Of a stretch of DNA of 43,890 nucleotides, positions 1 through 8,474 are shown piece by piece (position 1 is the first letter of the stretch; every line of letters begins with the position of its first letter). The stretch comes from Planctomycetota bacterium. Lineage in GTDB: Bacteria > Planctomycetota > Phycisphaerae > UBA1845 > UTPLA1. The translations under genes and the position numbers were made by a program. Under the pieces are notes generated by a model. The model ran no database searches, was not told the origin of the DNA, and saw nothing but the letters and a program-made list of their open reading frames with translations. The stretch spans positions 1 through 43,890 of the forward strand of contig JADJRI010000030.1 of the NCBI GenBank assembly GCA_016712275.1. Direction: 5' to 3'.

Positions 1-606
1 CCAGCGATTTTGTCGGATTTGATTGTGCGGACGGTCCGTGGACCTATACGGCCACAGCCCTTTGCACACCGATTGGTGATGAAGGCGCCTGCTGCACAGC
101 CGGTGTTTGCACGGACGGCATCAGCTCGGCCACCTGCACGGGCGGCGGCGGAACATTCCAAGGTCTGGGAACGACCTGCTTCGACGTCACCTGCCCCGGC
201 CCTGAGGACTCCTGTGCGGGCGCGATCGCCATTACGGCGCTCCCTTACAATGCCGCGGGAACAACTGTCCGTTGCACCAGCAGTTACGACTCGGTCTCTG
301 CCCATTCTCCAGGCGGCATACCTCGCCAGGCCGTTGCCTGTTCCACCACACCCCTGCCGCCAATGGGAGACCATCACGGTGGACCTGTGCGGATCGGGCT
401 ATGACACCAAGGTCTACATCTACGCAAACACCTGTGCAGAACCGGCGTTTGCATGCAACGATGATGCCTGCGGTGTCTGCGGTGGCGGCATGTTGCTCGC
501 AAATCGTCAGCGGCCCTTACCGGCGGCACGACATGCACTACATCATTGTCGATGGGTACGGCGGCATGACAATACTTTACAACCTGAAGTTGTTTCGAAC
601 CCGTAA
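1..606 (+). pseudogene. 3' end of a secreted GACC-repeat protein, frameshifted, 5' end outside the window
   Basis: Coding similarity is visible in all three forward frames in turn, so this is one gene with several frameshifts. From base 3 the frame reads a Cys-rich repeat (DEGACCTAGVCTDG, then CTGGGG) and a stretch starting DSCAGAIAITALPYNAAGTT. This is lost near base 270 to 360. It resumes in another frame with ETITVDLCGSGYDTKVYIYA and NTC...FACNDDAC, then in a third with HYIIVDGYGG near base 538. The stop used is 604-606. The order (GACC repeat, then a domain with YDTKVYIY and a YIIVDGYGG-like strand) resembles secreted planctomycete proteins of unknown function and the large protein at 1617-6233. 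At least three indels lie within 350 bases. This could be a decaying gene or a poor-quality contig end. No function can be assigned. Confidence 0.6.
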
Positions 607-911
607 TTCGACCGATCCAGCATTTGGGTGAATCACCGGCGGCTGAGATCGACATGGTCTCTCCAGGGGCCGCTTTGTAGTTTGAGTTTCTCCCTGCATC
701 TCATTCAGTGCGGCATTTTAATTTTGGCCGGGTGGATGAAGGAACAATATTTCATCGGTGATTCATGGGGTGCTTTTTTCGCCCTTCAGAATTACAAAGT
801 CGGAAAGAACTCTATTCGGATGAACAGTGCATTTGGCAAAAAGAACCGACGGCCGCACCTCATGCCGGGCGGATGATCGATGCAACAGGAGATGTGTTTT
901 ATTGGGAGAAT
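607..911. other. Non-coding stretch between the broken gene and tRNA-Leu
   Basis: No convincing coding sequence, hairpin terminator or promoter was seen. The only plus-strand reading frame here (82 codons) has no ribosome binding site and no recognisable protein character. Confidence 0.5.
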
Positions 912-994
912 TGCCGAAGGAGGAATTGAACCCTCACTCCCTTGCGGGAACCGGATTTTGAATCCGGCGCGTCTGCCAGTTCCGCCACTTCGGC
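912..994 (-). tRNA. tRNA-Leu, anticodon CAA
   Basis: Read on the minus strand the segment folds as a class II tRNA. The acceptor stem is GCCGAAG at 994-988 paired with CTTCGGC at 919-913. Next come a Leu-type D arm, and an anticodon stem CCGGA/TCCGG with loop TTCAAAA, which places CAA at positions 34-36. A long variable arm (TCCCGCAAGGGAG) follows, then a T arm containing GGGTTCAATTCC. The base after the acceptor stem gives discriminator A, as expected for leucine tRNAs. CCA is not encoded, since the following bases read AATTC, so it must be added after transcription. It decodes UUG codons. Confidence 0.95.
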
Positions 995-1616
995 TTTGAA
1001 TCGGGTCGAGATTGTCCTCGATTCGATGAGGGACCATTTTAGTGTTGTTGCGGCGAATTGCCAGACGTCCATTCATCGAGGGTGATTCTGCCGTTCTATT
1101 GGCGGATATCCCCTTCGAATCGCGATCACACGTTATTAGGACCGATATTTTGCCATTTCGGTGTGCGATACCGCTCATTTTTCCGCTACGCCATGCGTAA
1201 AGTGCACGGAAATCACAGATTTTTCATCTCCGTTCCTGTGGCGAAAAAGCCCTAAAACGCTTCCTTCACCGCCCGAATTCGGGTACAATCATGGTGGAAA
1301 TCAGGGGATAGTGTTTTACGCTTCGTCCGCGATGGACGATGAATCAAAGGTCTCATGGGAGGAACCTCGGCGCGCAGTTCACGCCGAGGGTCAAAAAAGA
1401 TCGCGGACAATTAGCGCAATTCGAATATCCGCTCAGAACGTCCTGAACATTCCCCGGATATCCTTGGGCATGCGAATTGCTGCGCTGCACGCAACCGCCC
1501 GCCAGTATGAATCGTAAGGCAAGGGTGGCAAATGAATCGGCAAAAGGCATGTTGTGTCCTTGTGCCGTCAAACCGAAGTCAACGAAGAAAGTTGTTTAAC
1601 CAGAGGAGTTGAAAGA
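995..1616. other. Gene-less upstream region of the large secreted protein
   Basis: No open reading frame here has both a ribosome binding site and protein-like composition. A TACAAT element occurs near 1284 but has no good partner 17 bases upstream. The region probably holds the promoter and leader of the gene at 1617, but I cannot place the promoter. Confidence 0.45.
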
Positions 1617-4600
1617 ATGTTTAAGTTGTTTAGAGGACGGATTCTCGGCCTCGCGCTTTGTAGCGCGGTCACCTGTTTTGCAGCCATTACTCAAAACACC
1701 TACGCGGCGCCCATTGTCAGTGATACCTTTACGTACGCGAATGGACCGTTAGTCGGCGCAGCCGGCAGTACTTGGGTTTCTCACGGCGGCACGGCCGGCC
1801 AGATCCAGGTCAGCAGCGGAAAAATCACGCTTGTACAAACGACTCAAAGCGAGGACGCCAATCTACCATTTGGCTCCACGCTTGCCGGCAAAGCGTATGC
1901 GGCTTTTACGCTCAATGTTCCCAGCACGTCCACCTCGATACTAAATGTTTACTTTGCCCATTTCTTTCAAAATACATCCACATTCCGCACGCGATTATGG
2001 CTTCTCCCACCCAGCGGCGGTTGCGGTGGTCCCCCACCGGTCACGGGCGCCTGCTGCAACGGCGGTTCGTGCACGCCGAATCTCACGCAGACCAACTGCG
2101 AGAATGGCGGCGGAATCTATCTCGGCGACGGCTCCGTCTGTGGCGTCGATGCCTGCACGCCCGGCGCCTGCTGCACCGGCGTTGACACCTGTCAGTCCGT
2201 CATCTCCGCCCAGTGCATCACGCTTGGCGGATCCTTCCAGGGTGCCGGCGCTCCATGCACGCCGAATCCATGCGGCCCGATCGGTGCCTGCTGTTCCGCT
2301 GATTTTCTTACTTGCAACAACAACTTGACACAGCCTGAGTGCGCTGCCCTTGATCCGACAGCCACCTGGTACGAAGGCCAGTTCTGCAATCTCGTTTGCG
2401 GTCCCACCGGCTCCTGCTGCGAGCTCAATGGCACCTGCACTCTTGGCGTAACCGAAGCCCAGTGCGCCGCGACCAATGGCCGCAACTGGACCGAGGGCGC
2501 AGGAAGCTGCACAAACTGTACCGCGGTCGTTCAGGCCAATGTCATCATTTCCGAGTACTATGAGTCGGCTCCTCTCTCGCGCAAGGCGATCGAAGTCTAC
2601 AATCCCACCGGAACAACCGTGAGCCTCGACGGCCACCTGTTGGCGCTTTACTCGAATGCTTCGGTAACACCGACATCGACTTTCAGCTTGAACGGCTTGT
2701 CTATTCCTTCCCTCGGCGTGCTTGTGTTTATCAATAACGCGGCCGACGACATTCCAAACTTCGATGAGGGCACGGGCATCGTTGCAGGCGGAGCGGTCAG
2801 TTTCAATGGCGATGATTCCGTGGCGATTCTCTTCATCGACGAAAACACTGTCGTGGATCGCTTTGCAGTGCCCGGCCAGCAGGATTCCGGTCCCCGCGGC
2901 AGCGATCCCTATGCCGACTCGGCCTGGGAGCGCAAGTGCTTTGTCACGACAGGCAATGACGACTTCGATGCCTGCAACTTCGACGCTCAGAAGGGCTGTG
3001 GCGCGGCCGGTTGCCCGCCGGGAACCAATCCGCCAAACCTCTGCACGGACGGCGCGAATTATGACCAGTGGATTTTTGAAGGGCGCAATCTGTCCGGGGA
3101 CAACGGCCATCATACGCTGGGCGTCCACGATTGCTCCGGCCCGCTGCCGACCGGCGGCTGCTGCCCGGCCCTTCGCGGCCCCGGCTGCACCTGTCTTGGC
3201 AACATGAACGGCGACAGCGCCGTGAACTTCGCCGATGTGCCTTTGTTTGTTGCCGCGTTACTCAACAATTCCCTCGATGTGTGTGCCGACATGAACAACA
3301 GCGGCGCGGACAACGGCGCCGATGTGCAAGCCTTTGTCGTTGCCGTCATCGCACAAACACCCTGCAACTTCGATGAATGCACCATTCTCACTCAGTCGCA
3401 GTGCCTTGCACTCGGCGGCCTCTACCTGGGCGACGACAGCGATTGCACCGGCAATCCATGCAGCCCGGAAGCCTCCGGTGCGTGCTGCACTACGTCGGGG
3501 TGTGTCGATGGGTTGACGCCTGCGGAATGCGAAACCGCACAGGGCTATTACTTCGGCGACAACACAAGCTGCGGCAGCCAAACCTGTCTCACCGACACGA
3601 CGTCTGTCATCATTAATGAAATCCGTGCCGACCAGACCGGCACCGACACCAGCGAGTATTTCGAGCTGGCCGGCCCTGCCGGAACGCTCCTCAATGGATT
3701 GACCTATGTTACGATTGGCGATGACACGGCGGGCGATGGCAGCATGGCCATCGGCAGCCGAAGCGGTGTCATCGAACGGGCCATCAGCCTGACCGGACAC
3801 ATCATTCCGGCGGACGGTCGATTCCTCGCCGTAACGGGCACATTTGTATTGCAAGGTCCGTCTGCCGGTCACATTCCTGACTTCGTCTTCGACCTCAATA
3901 CAGGCGGTGGCGGCGTATTTGAGAATAGTGACAACGTTTCTCACCTTCTTGTCGCCGATTTCACCGGGGCGGAAGATGGATTGGTGGACGACGACCGCGA
4001 TGGCGTTTTGAACGCAGTCATGCCTTGGGCGGCGTTAAGGGATTGGGTCAGCCTTGTTGAAATGGACCCGCCCACCACGGAATTTGACGAATGGGTATAT
4101 GACTTCTCGGCGTTTAATCCAAACGGCGCCATCATCGGTCCCGATGGCTCGATTGCTCCCGAACATGTTTATCGAAATAACCCAACACTGAACACCGACG
4201 GCGCGGGAACACCGTGGCAAATCGGCCCCATTGATCCAGCCGTCGGAGATGATACACCGGGCGTACCCAATGTGATCCAGGGCGCATGCTGCAATGGCGG
4301 CACTTGCACGATCGCTTCCCGATCCACCTGTGAAGGCGGCGGCGGCATGTATCGCGGCACCGGAACCGACTGCACAGTCAATATCTGCATCGGCGCCTGC
4401 TGTGATGGTCAGTCGTGCACACAGATCACTCAAGCGGCCTGCGCGGCCATTTCAGGAGCCGTTTACATCGGCGATGGCGCGTCCTGCACGCCGAATCCGT
4501 GCCTCACCGGCTGCGTAAACATTGCGGCGGCGCGTTTGGTTCCGGATGAGGACCCGGTTCGCGTTTGCGGTGTGGTGTCGTCAACAATTGACACCGTGGG

Positions 4601-6233
4601 AAGCGGAACCCTTGGAAGCTTCCAGATTCAGGACACCAGCGGCGCGGATGGCCAGTCGGCCATTACGATTTTTGGTGCGACCGGTACGGGTGCGATCATT
4701 ACTGATATTCTCGCACAAGTGGTTGAAGGACAAGAGATTGAACTGATCGGTTCGCGTGAAGAATTCAACGGCCTGTCTGAAATCGACAGCGGAGCCACAG
4801 CGCTTCAATTGGTCAGTACGGGTGCTGTTGTAGGCGTCCCGCCTGCCATCACCATCACAGCCGCGGATTTCCAGGACGATGCGCCCAACGCGGAAGGATA
4901 CGAAAGTGAAATCGTGCGGGTCGAATGTGTAACGTTTACCGCCGGTAACGGAACGGCCCAATTTGATGGCGGTACGGCCGGAACAAACTACACCGTCACG
5001 AGCGGCGCGCTTAGTTTTGTCGTTCGCCTCGGAACGAATTCGACAACCCTACAGGGTGCCTTCATTCCTGTTGGTCCGGTCAATGTAACGGGTATTTTTA
5101 GTCAGTTCGATTCGACCGATCCTCGCACTGGCGGCTATCAGCTCCTGATTCGCAAGAGCGAAGATCTTGAATTGAATCCGCCCAGCTGCACGGTACCGAC
5201 GGGCGGATGCTGCATCGAGAACAATTGCCCCATCCAAACCGGCGCAGATTGTGCCAATGCCGCCGGTTCGTATCTCGGCAATGGAACGAATTGCGATGGC
5301 GGTTGCCCGTCGTCAAATGGCGCATGCCTCATCATCAGCGAAGTCGTTGATGGCGATCGTTCCGGTGGAACGCCGAAGTGGGTTGAAATCACCAATACCG
5401 GCAGCACAAACTATTTGTTCCCGGCCGGTGGTCTCTTCATCGCGTCCAATGGCAGCACGACAAAAACCTTCACCAATCTCACTGGAGTCACCATCCCGGC
5501 GGGAACATCTTATGTCGTTTGCGGCAACGGCAGCAGCGGTCAGTCGATTTTTGAGTTGACCTATTCGCCGATTGTTGCTGATCAGTATGTCTCCGCCGTC
5601 AGCGGAAACGGAGATGATGTTTACGGTATTGCCGACGATGATCTTGGCACCAACATTCTTGACGTTTACGGTGAATTGGGCGTTGATGGCACAGGCATGC
5701 CGTGGGAATACACCGATTCCGTGGCTGTTCGCAATGCTTCCGCGAATTCAGGCAACGGTGGAGTCTTCAACGTCGCTGAATGGACCATTACTTCGATAAA
5801 CGGCGCCAACGATACCGAATCGACGACGCTGCTCCAGACCCTAACGACGCCGAAGACCCATGTCTTTGATCCCTGCGAAGGCGGCAATCCACAATGCGAA
5901 GATCCTCCCGGCACACGCACCATCTCTCGATGCGATGGCGTCGGCGATCCGGCCTGCAATGTGGGCCAGACGTACTGCTCCTTCTTCGTCGATGCATCGT
6001 CCGCCAGCATTCCGCCAGAGTGTGCCCGATGCACCCTCATCGACGGCGGAATCGTTTGCGTTCCGTGCACCACGTCCTGTCCCAATGGAGGAATGGACAT
6101 GTTCAAGTGGCAGAATTTTGATGGAAACGGCAATGACTGCTTCTTCGAGGGCACCGTTTTCACTCCGGGCGGCTGTCAAAGCGCGGGAACCTGCTTTAGC
6201 CCGCAAGGTCGATTCAATCAGGTTTCGCCCTGA
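1617..6233 (+). CDS. Very large secreted multidomain protein: GACC Cys-rich repeats, three lamin-tail-like domains, OB-fold region, dockerin-like module
   Basis: About 1538 residues. The ATG at 1617 is chosen because AGAGGAGTT lies just upstream and a signal peptide follows (basic start, hydrophobic core, cleavage near residue 31 after TYAA). Visible order: a short concanavalin-like region (about 35-125); Cys-rich repeats of the form GACCxxxxC...C...GG.Y.G...C, roughly nine in all, scattered along the chain; a lamin-tail-like domain (from VIISEYYES); a dockerin-like pair (GNMNGDSAVNFADVPLFVAA, then ADMNNSGADNGADVQAFV); a second lamin-tail domain (from VIINEIRADQTGTDTSEYF); an OB-fold-like region (from VRVCGVVSSTI, with GSFQIQDTSG); a third lamin-tail domain (from LIISEVVDGD). 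It ends in a Cys-rich tail without PEP-CTERM or another anchor. Lamin-tail and OB-fold domains are known together in secreted nucleases, and a nuclease gene follows at 6398. DNA binding or surface adhesion is inferred. The reading frame has no break. Confidence 0.85.
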   Translation: MFKLFRGRILGLALCSAVTCFAAITQNTYAAPIVSDTFTYANGPLVGAAGSTWVSHGGTAGQIQVSSGKITLVQTTQSEDANLPFGSTLAGKAYAAFTLNVPSTSTSILNVYFAHFFQNTSTFRTRLWLLPPSGGCGGPPPVTGACCNGGSCTPNLTQTNCENGGGIYLGDGSVCGVDACTPGACCTGVDTCQSVISAQCITLGGSFQGAGAPCTPNPCGPIGACCSADFLTCNNNLTQPECAALDPTATWYEGQFCNLVCGPTGSCCELNGTCTLGVTEAQCAATNGRNWTEGAGSCTNCTAVVQANVIISEYYESAPLSRKAIEVYNPTGTTVSLDGHLLALYSNASVTPTSTFSLNGLSIPSLGVLVFINNAADDIPNFDEGTGIVAGGAVSFNGDDSVAILFIDENTVVDRFAVPGQQDSGPRGSDPYADSAWERKCFVTTGNDDFDACNFDAQKGCGAAGCPPGTNPPNLCTDGANYDQWIFEGRNLSGDNGHHTLGVHDCSGPLPTGGCCPALRGPGCTCLGNMNGDSAVNFADVPLFVAALLNNSLDVCADMNNSGADNGADVQAFVVAVIAQTPCNFDECTILTQSQCLALGGLYLGDDSDCTGNPCSPEASGACCTTSGCVDGLTPAECETAQGYYFGDNTSCGSQTCLTDTTSVIINEIRADQTGTDTSEYFELAGPAGTLLNGLTYVTIGDDTAGDGSMAIGSRSGVIERAISLTGHIIPADGRFLAVTGTFVLQGPSAGHIPDFVFDLNTGGGGVFENSDNVSHLLVADFTGAEDGLVDDDRDGVLNAVMPWAALRDWVSLVEMDPPTTEFDEWVYDFSAFNPNGAIIGPDGSIAPEHVYRNNPTLNTDGAGTPWQIGPIDPAVGDDTPGVPNVIQGACCNGGTCTIASRSTCEGGGGMYRGTGTDCTVNICIGACCDGQSCTQITQAACAAISGAVYIGDGASCTPNPCLTGCVNIAAARLVPDEDPVRVCGVVSSTIDTVGSGTLGSFQIQDTSGADGQSAITIFGATGTGAIITDILAQVVEGQEIELIGSREEFNGLSEIDSGATALQLVSTGAVVGVPPAITITAADFQDDAPNAEGYESEIVRVECVTFTAGNGTAQFDGGTAGTNYTVTSGALSFVVRLGTNSTTLQGAFIPVGPVNVTGIFSQFDSTDPRTGGYQLLIRKSEDLELNPPSCTVPTGGCCIENNCPIQTGADCANAAGSYLGNGTNCDGGCPSSNGACLIISEVVDGDRSGGTPKWVEITNTGSTNYLFPAGGLFIASNGSTTKTFTNLTGVTIPAGTSYVVCGNGSSGQSIFELTYSPIVADQYVSAVSGNGDDVYGIADDDLGTNILDVYGELGVDGTGMPWEYTDSVAVRNASANSGNGGVFNVAEWTITSINGANDTESTTLLQTLTTPKTHVFDPCEGGNPQCEDPPGTRTISRCDGVGDPACNVGQTYCSFFVDASSASIPPECARCTLIDGGIVCVPCTTSCPNGGMDMFKWQNFDGNGNDCFFEGTVFTPGGCQSAGTCFSPQGRFNQVSP

Positions 6234-6306
6234 TCTAGCCACGTTTGCAAAACGGACGCTCTGCGTGGCTGCGTAGCCATGTTGGGCACATCGATTGTTT
6301 TTCAAG

Positions 6307-6345
6307 ACTGCCCCCGGTCGAAACTTCGGCCGGGGCAGTTTTCTG
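6307..6345 (+). terminator. Rho-independent terminator after the large secreted protein
   Basis: ACTGCCCC (6307-6314) pairs with GGGGCAGT (6332-6339), with further G-C pairs inside. The hairpin is followed by a T-rich run at 6339-6342. It lies 73 bases past the stop at 6233 and before the next start, so the two secreted-protein genes are probably transcribed separately. Confidence 0.8.
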
Positions 6346-6397
6346 CTAAGATTGAATGAACTAAAGTGGGATAGGTGCCTATAGTTTGAGGGGTCTG

Positions 6398-8398
6398 ATG
6401 GTTATTGCTTCAATGACACAATCAAGCCGCTGCGCCAAGATTTGTGGCGGCGTTCTACTTCTGGCTGTTTTACTGTTCCCCGTTCACAGCGACGCGAATG
6501 TCCGCGTCTGCGCATACAACATTTTGTTTTATGACAGCTGCGAATTTGCCACGCGCGACCCGCATTTGCGCACCGTCCTTGGGGCGATCAATCCCGACAT
6601 TCTGTTTCTCCAGGAAATCTCCAATGTCGCGGCCGCCCAGAATATTCGGGACAGCATTTTGAATGCGTCAGGCGGTCCGGGATTTGGGGATCCATTTATT
6701 CTTGCAACACCCTACGAAGCGCCGGGTGAGAACATCGACGACTTTCTCTTCCTTCGCGCCAGCAAGTACACGGAAATCGCTGCCGGTTTTCAAACCATCT
6801 CGGGAAGTCCGCGGCCTGCGCGCCGTTGGAGAATTCGTCCGGTGAGCGATCCGTCGGGCGCCAATGACATTTATCTATACGGCGCTCATCTCAAGGCAGG
6901 TAACACGGCACCTGATGCCACCGATCGCGAATCGCAGACGGCCTCGATGCGGGCGAACGCAAATGCCCTGCCAACAGGCACCAACATTATTTACTGCGGT
7001 GACTTTAATTTTTATTCGACCGAGGACGCCTACTTCAGGTTCATTGAGTCGCAGGCCGACAATGACGGCCGAGCATGGGATCCGCTCAACCCGAATGGGC
7101 TGAACCAAAACTGGTCCGCGAATTCGTCCTATGCGTCTATACATACACAAAGCCCGCACAACAATAATGCCGGCGCCCCCGCGGGAGCCACCGGTGGCGG
7201 GATGGACGATCGCTTCGATTTCGTTCTTATTTCGACATCGCTGAACGATAGCGCGGGTCAGGACTATGTCACCAGCAGCTATCGAGCCTATGGCAACGAC
7301 GGCTTTCACTATAACAATGACATTAATGACGCCCCGATCATTCCCGAAGGCGCGGCCATGGCCAACGCCCTGCATTCCGCCTCGGACCATTTGCCGGTGT
7401 ATCTCGATCTAACCGAGCCGATTTCACAGCCGCAAATTGCTACGACGCCGACTTCCTTTGTCGGATTTCCGCAGGTATTGACGGGGGCCAGCGTCACCGC
7501 GGATATCACTGTTGCAAACTCCGCCACGCCGCCCGGCATTGCCCTGCAATACAGCTTCAATCAGCCTTCCGGATTCTCCGCGCCGCTCGGCATTTTCAAC
7601 TTGAATGCCGGCGCCAACGCCATGCACACCATCACGCTCAACGGAACCGCGACCAGTGGCAACAAATTCGGCACGCTGTCCATCACGAGCAACTCCCTTC
7701 CCAATCCGAAGAACCTCAGCCTTATCGGCGTCGTTCTCGATCATGCGGTGCCTTCGACTGTTGCAGATGAAATAGTCGAATCCGCCATGATCGATTTTGG
7801 TTCGCATGACATCGGCCAGTTCGTGGATCAAGTCGCGACGGTTTACAATGCATCCGTGCCACAATTTCCGAACAAGGTGGATCTTTCGATTCAATCGGGC
7901 GCCATCAGCAACGACGCCCAGGGCCGGTTCAGCCTGCCCGGTTTTGCGCCGCCGATCAACGGCATTGCCAGTTCCACAAATGTGACGATTCATTTCGACG
8001 ACACGGCCGCGTTGCCCGGCACCTACACGGCCACGCTGACTTTCACGACACAGGATGATACGTTTGCCATCGGCGGAACCGCTCTTGCAGATATCGCATT
8101 CAACCTGGAAGCCACGATTCCCGATCCTCCCGGTCCGATCCACGGCGATTTCGATCTCAATCTCATCGTCGGTCTTGAGGATGTCGCTCCTTTTGTCGCC
8201 GTCTTGCTTGCCCCCGAATCCGCTTCGCCCGAGGACACATGGATCGCCGATATGAACGACGATACCGTTGTCGATTCAATCGACCTTCAGCCGTTTGTCG
8301 ATGCAATCCCTGAATTAGCGCGGAATTCACAATTGCGCTATTTTCGCCGGAGTGCCGCGGCTTTCCTGCGTGAGACCAAGGCCCCGGCCGCCCTTTAG
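6398..8398 (+). CDS. Secreted endonuclease/exonuclease/phosphatase (EEP) family protein with C-terminal dockerin-like module
   Basis: About 666 residues. The ATG at 6398 follows GAGGGG at 6388-6394; an in-frame TTG at 6386 and an ATG at 6413 are alternatives. A signal peptide runs to about residue 34. The catalytic EEP fold shows the expected ordered motifs: VRVCAYNILF (Asn near 41), LFLQEIS (metal-binding Glu), LYGAHLKAG (His), YCGDFNFYS (Asp/Asn), RFDFVLIS, and SDHLPVYLDL (catalytic Asp-His). Two beta-rich regions follow, of the type seen in choice-of-anchor proteins. A dockerin-like pair closes the protein (GDFDLNLIVGLEDVAPFVAV, then ADMNDDTVVDSIDLQPFV). Likely a metal-dependent extracellular nuclease or phosphodiesterase; EEP enzymes also include sphingomyelinases, so the substrate is not certain. 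The lamin-tail/OB-fold protein next door favours DNA. Confidence 0.88.
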   Translation: MVIASMTQSSRCAKICGGVLLLAVLLFPVHSDANVRVCAYNILFYDSCEFATRDPHLRTVLGAINPDILFLQEISNVAAAQNIRDSILNASGGPGFGDPFILATPYEAPGENIDDFLFLRASKYTEIAAGFQTISGSPRPARRWRIRPVSDPSGANDIYLYGAHLKAGNTAPDATDRESQTASMRANANALPTGTNIIYCGDFNFYSTEDAYFRFIESQADNDGRAWDPLNPNGLNQNWSANSSYASIHTQSPHNNNAGAPAGATGGGMDDRFDFVLISTSLNDSAGQDYVTSSYRAYGNDGFHYNNDINDAPIIPEGAAMANALHSASDHLPVYLDLTEPISQPQIATTPTSFVGFPQVLTGASVTADITVANSATPPGIALQYSFNQPSGFSAPLGIFNLNAGANAMHTITLNGTATSGNKFGTLSITSNSLPNPKNLSLIGVVLDHAVPSTVADEIVESAMIDFGSHDIGQFVDQVATVYNASVPQFPNKVDLSIQSGAISNDAQGRFSLPGFAPPINGIASSTNVTIHFDDTAALPGTYTATLTFTTQDDTFAIGGTALADIAFNLEATIPDPPGPIHGDFDLNLIVGLEDVAPFVAVLLAPESASPEDTWIADMNDDTVVDSIDLQPFVDAIPELARNSQLRYFRRSAAAFLRETKAPAAL

Positions 8399-8407
8399 CG
8401 ACGCATT

Positions 8408-8436
8408 TTGACCGAAAACGATTCGATTCTTATAAT
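8408..8436 (+). promoter_or_regulatory. Sigma-70-type promoter of the cmk/plsC gene
   Basis: TTGACC (8408-8413) and a perfect TATAAT (8431-8436) are separated by 17 bases. Transcription would begin near 8443, about 32 bases before the ATG at 8475. It is one of the two clearest promoters in the window. Confidence 0.8.
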
Positions 8437-8442
8437 CGAATC
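8420..8442. promoter_or_regulatory. Perfect 9-bp inverted repeat over the -10 box, possible operator
   Basis: GATTCGATT (8420-8428) and AATCGAATC (8434-8442) are exact inverted copies with a 5-base spacer. The -10 hexamer lies in the spacer and right arm. No T run follows, so it is not a terminator. The position suits a repressor site, but the regulator is unknown. Confidence 0.45.
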
Positions 8443-8474
8443 AGGTCAATTGGATCGCCGTGCATGGGGCTGAC

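Noticed and set aside
1995..3128. 377-codon minus-strand reading frame
   Set aside because: Lies fully opposite the large secreted protein, whose domains and repeats are clear on the plus strand. It has no ribosome binding site and no family character. Long antisense frames arise from the codon bias.
2040..6060. Repeated Cys-codon blocks considered as a DNA repeat or CRISPR-like array
   Set aside because: The periodicity is at protein level with irregular spacing and diverged DNA, in one open reading frame. No identical repeats with unique spacers were seen anywhere in the window.
7424..8143. 239-codon minus-strand reading frame
   Set aside because: Antisense to the accessory domains of the EEP protein; no start signal and no recognisable fold.
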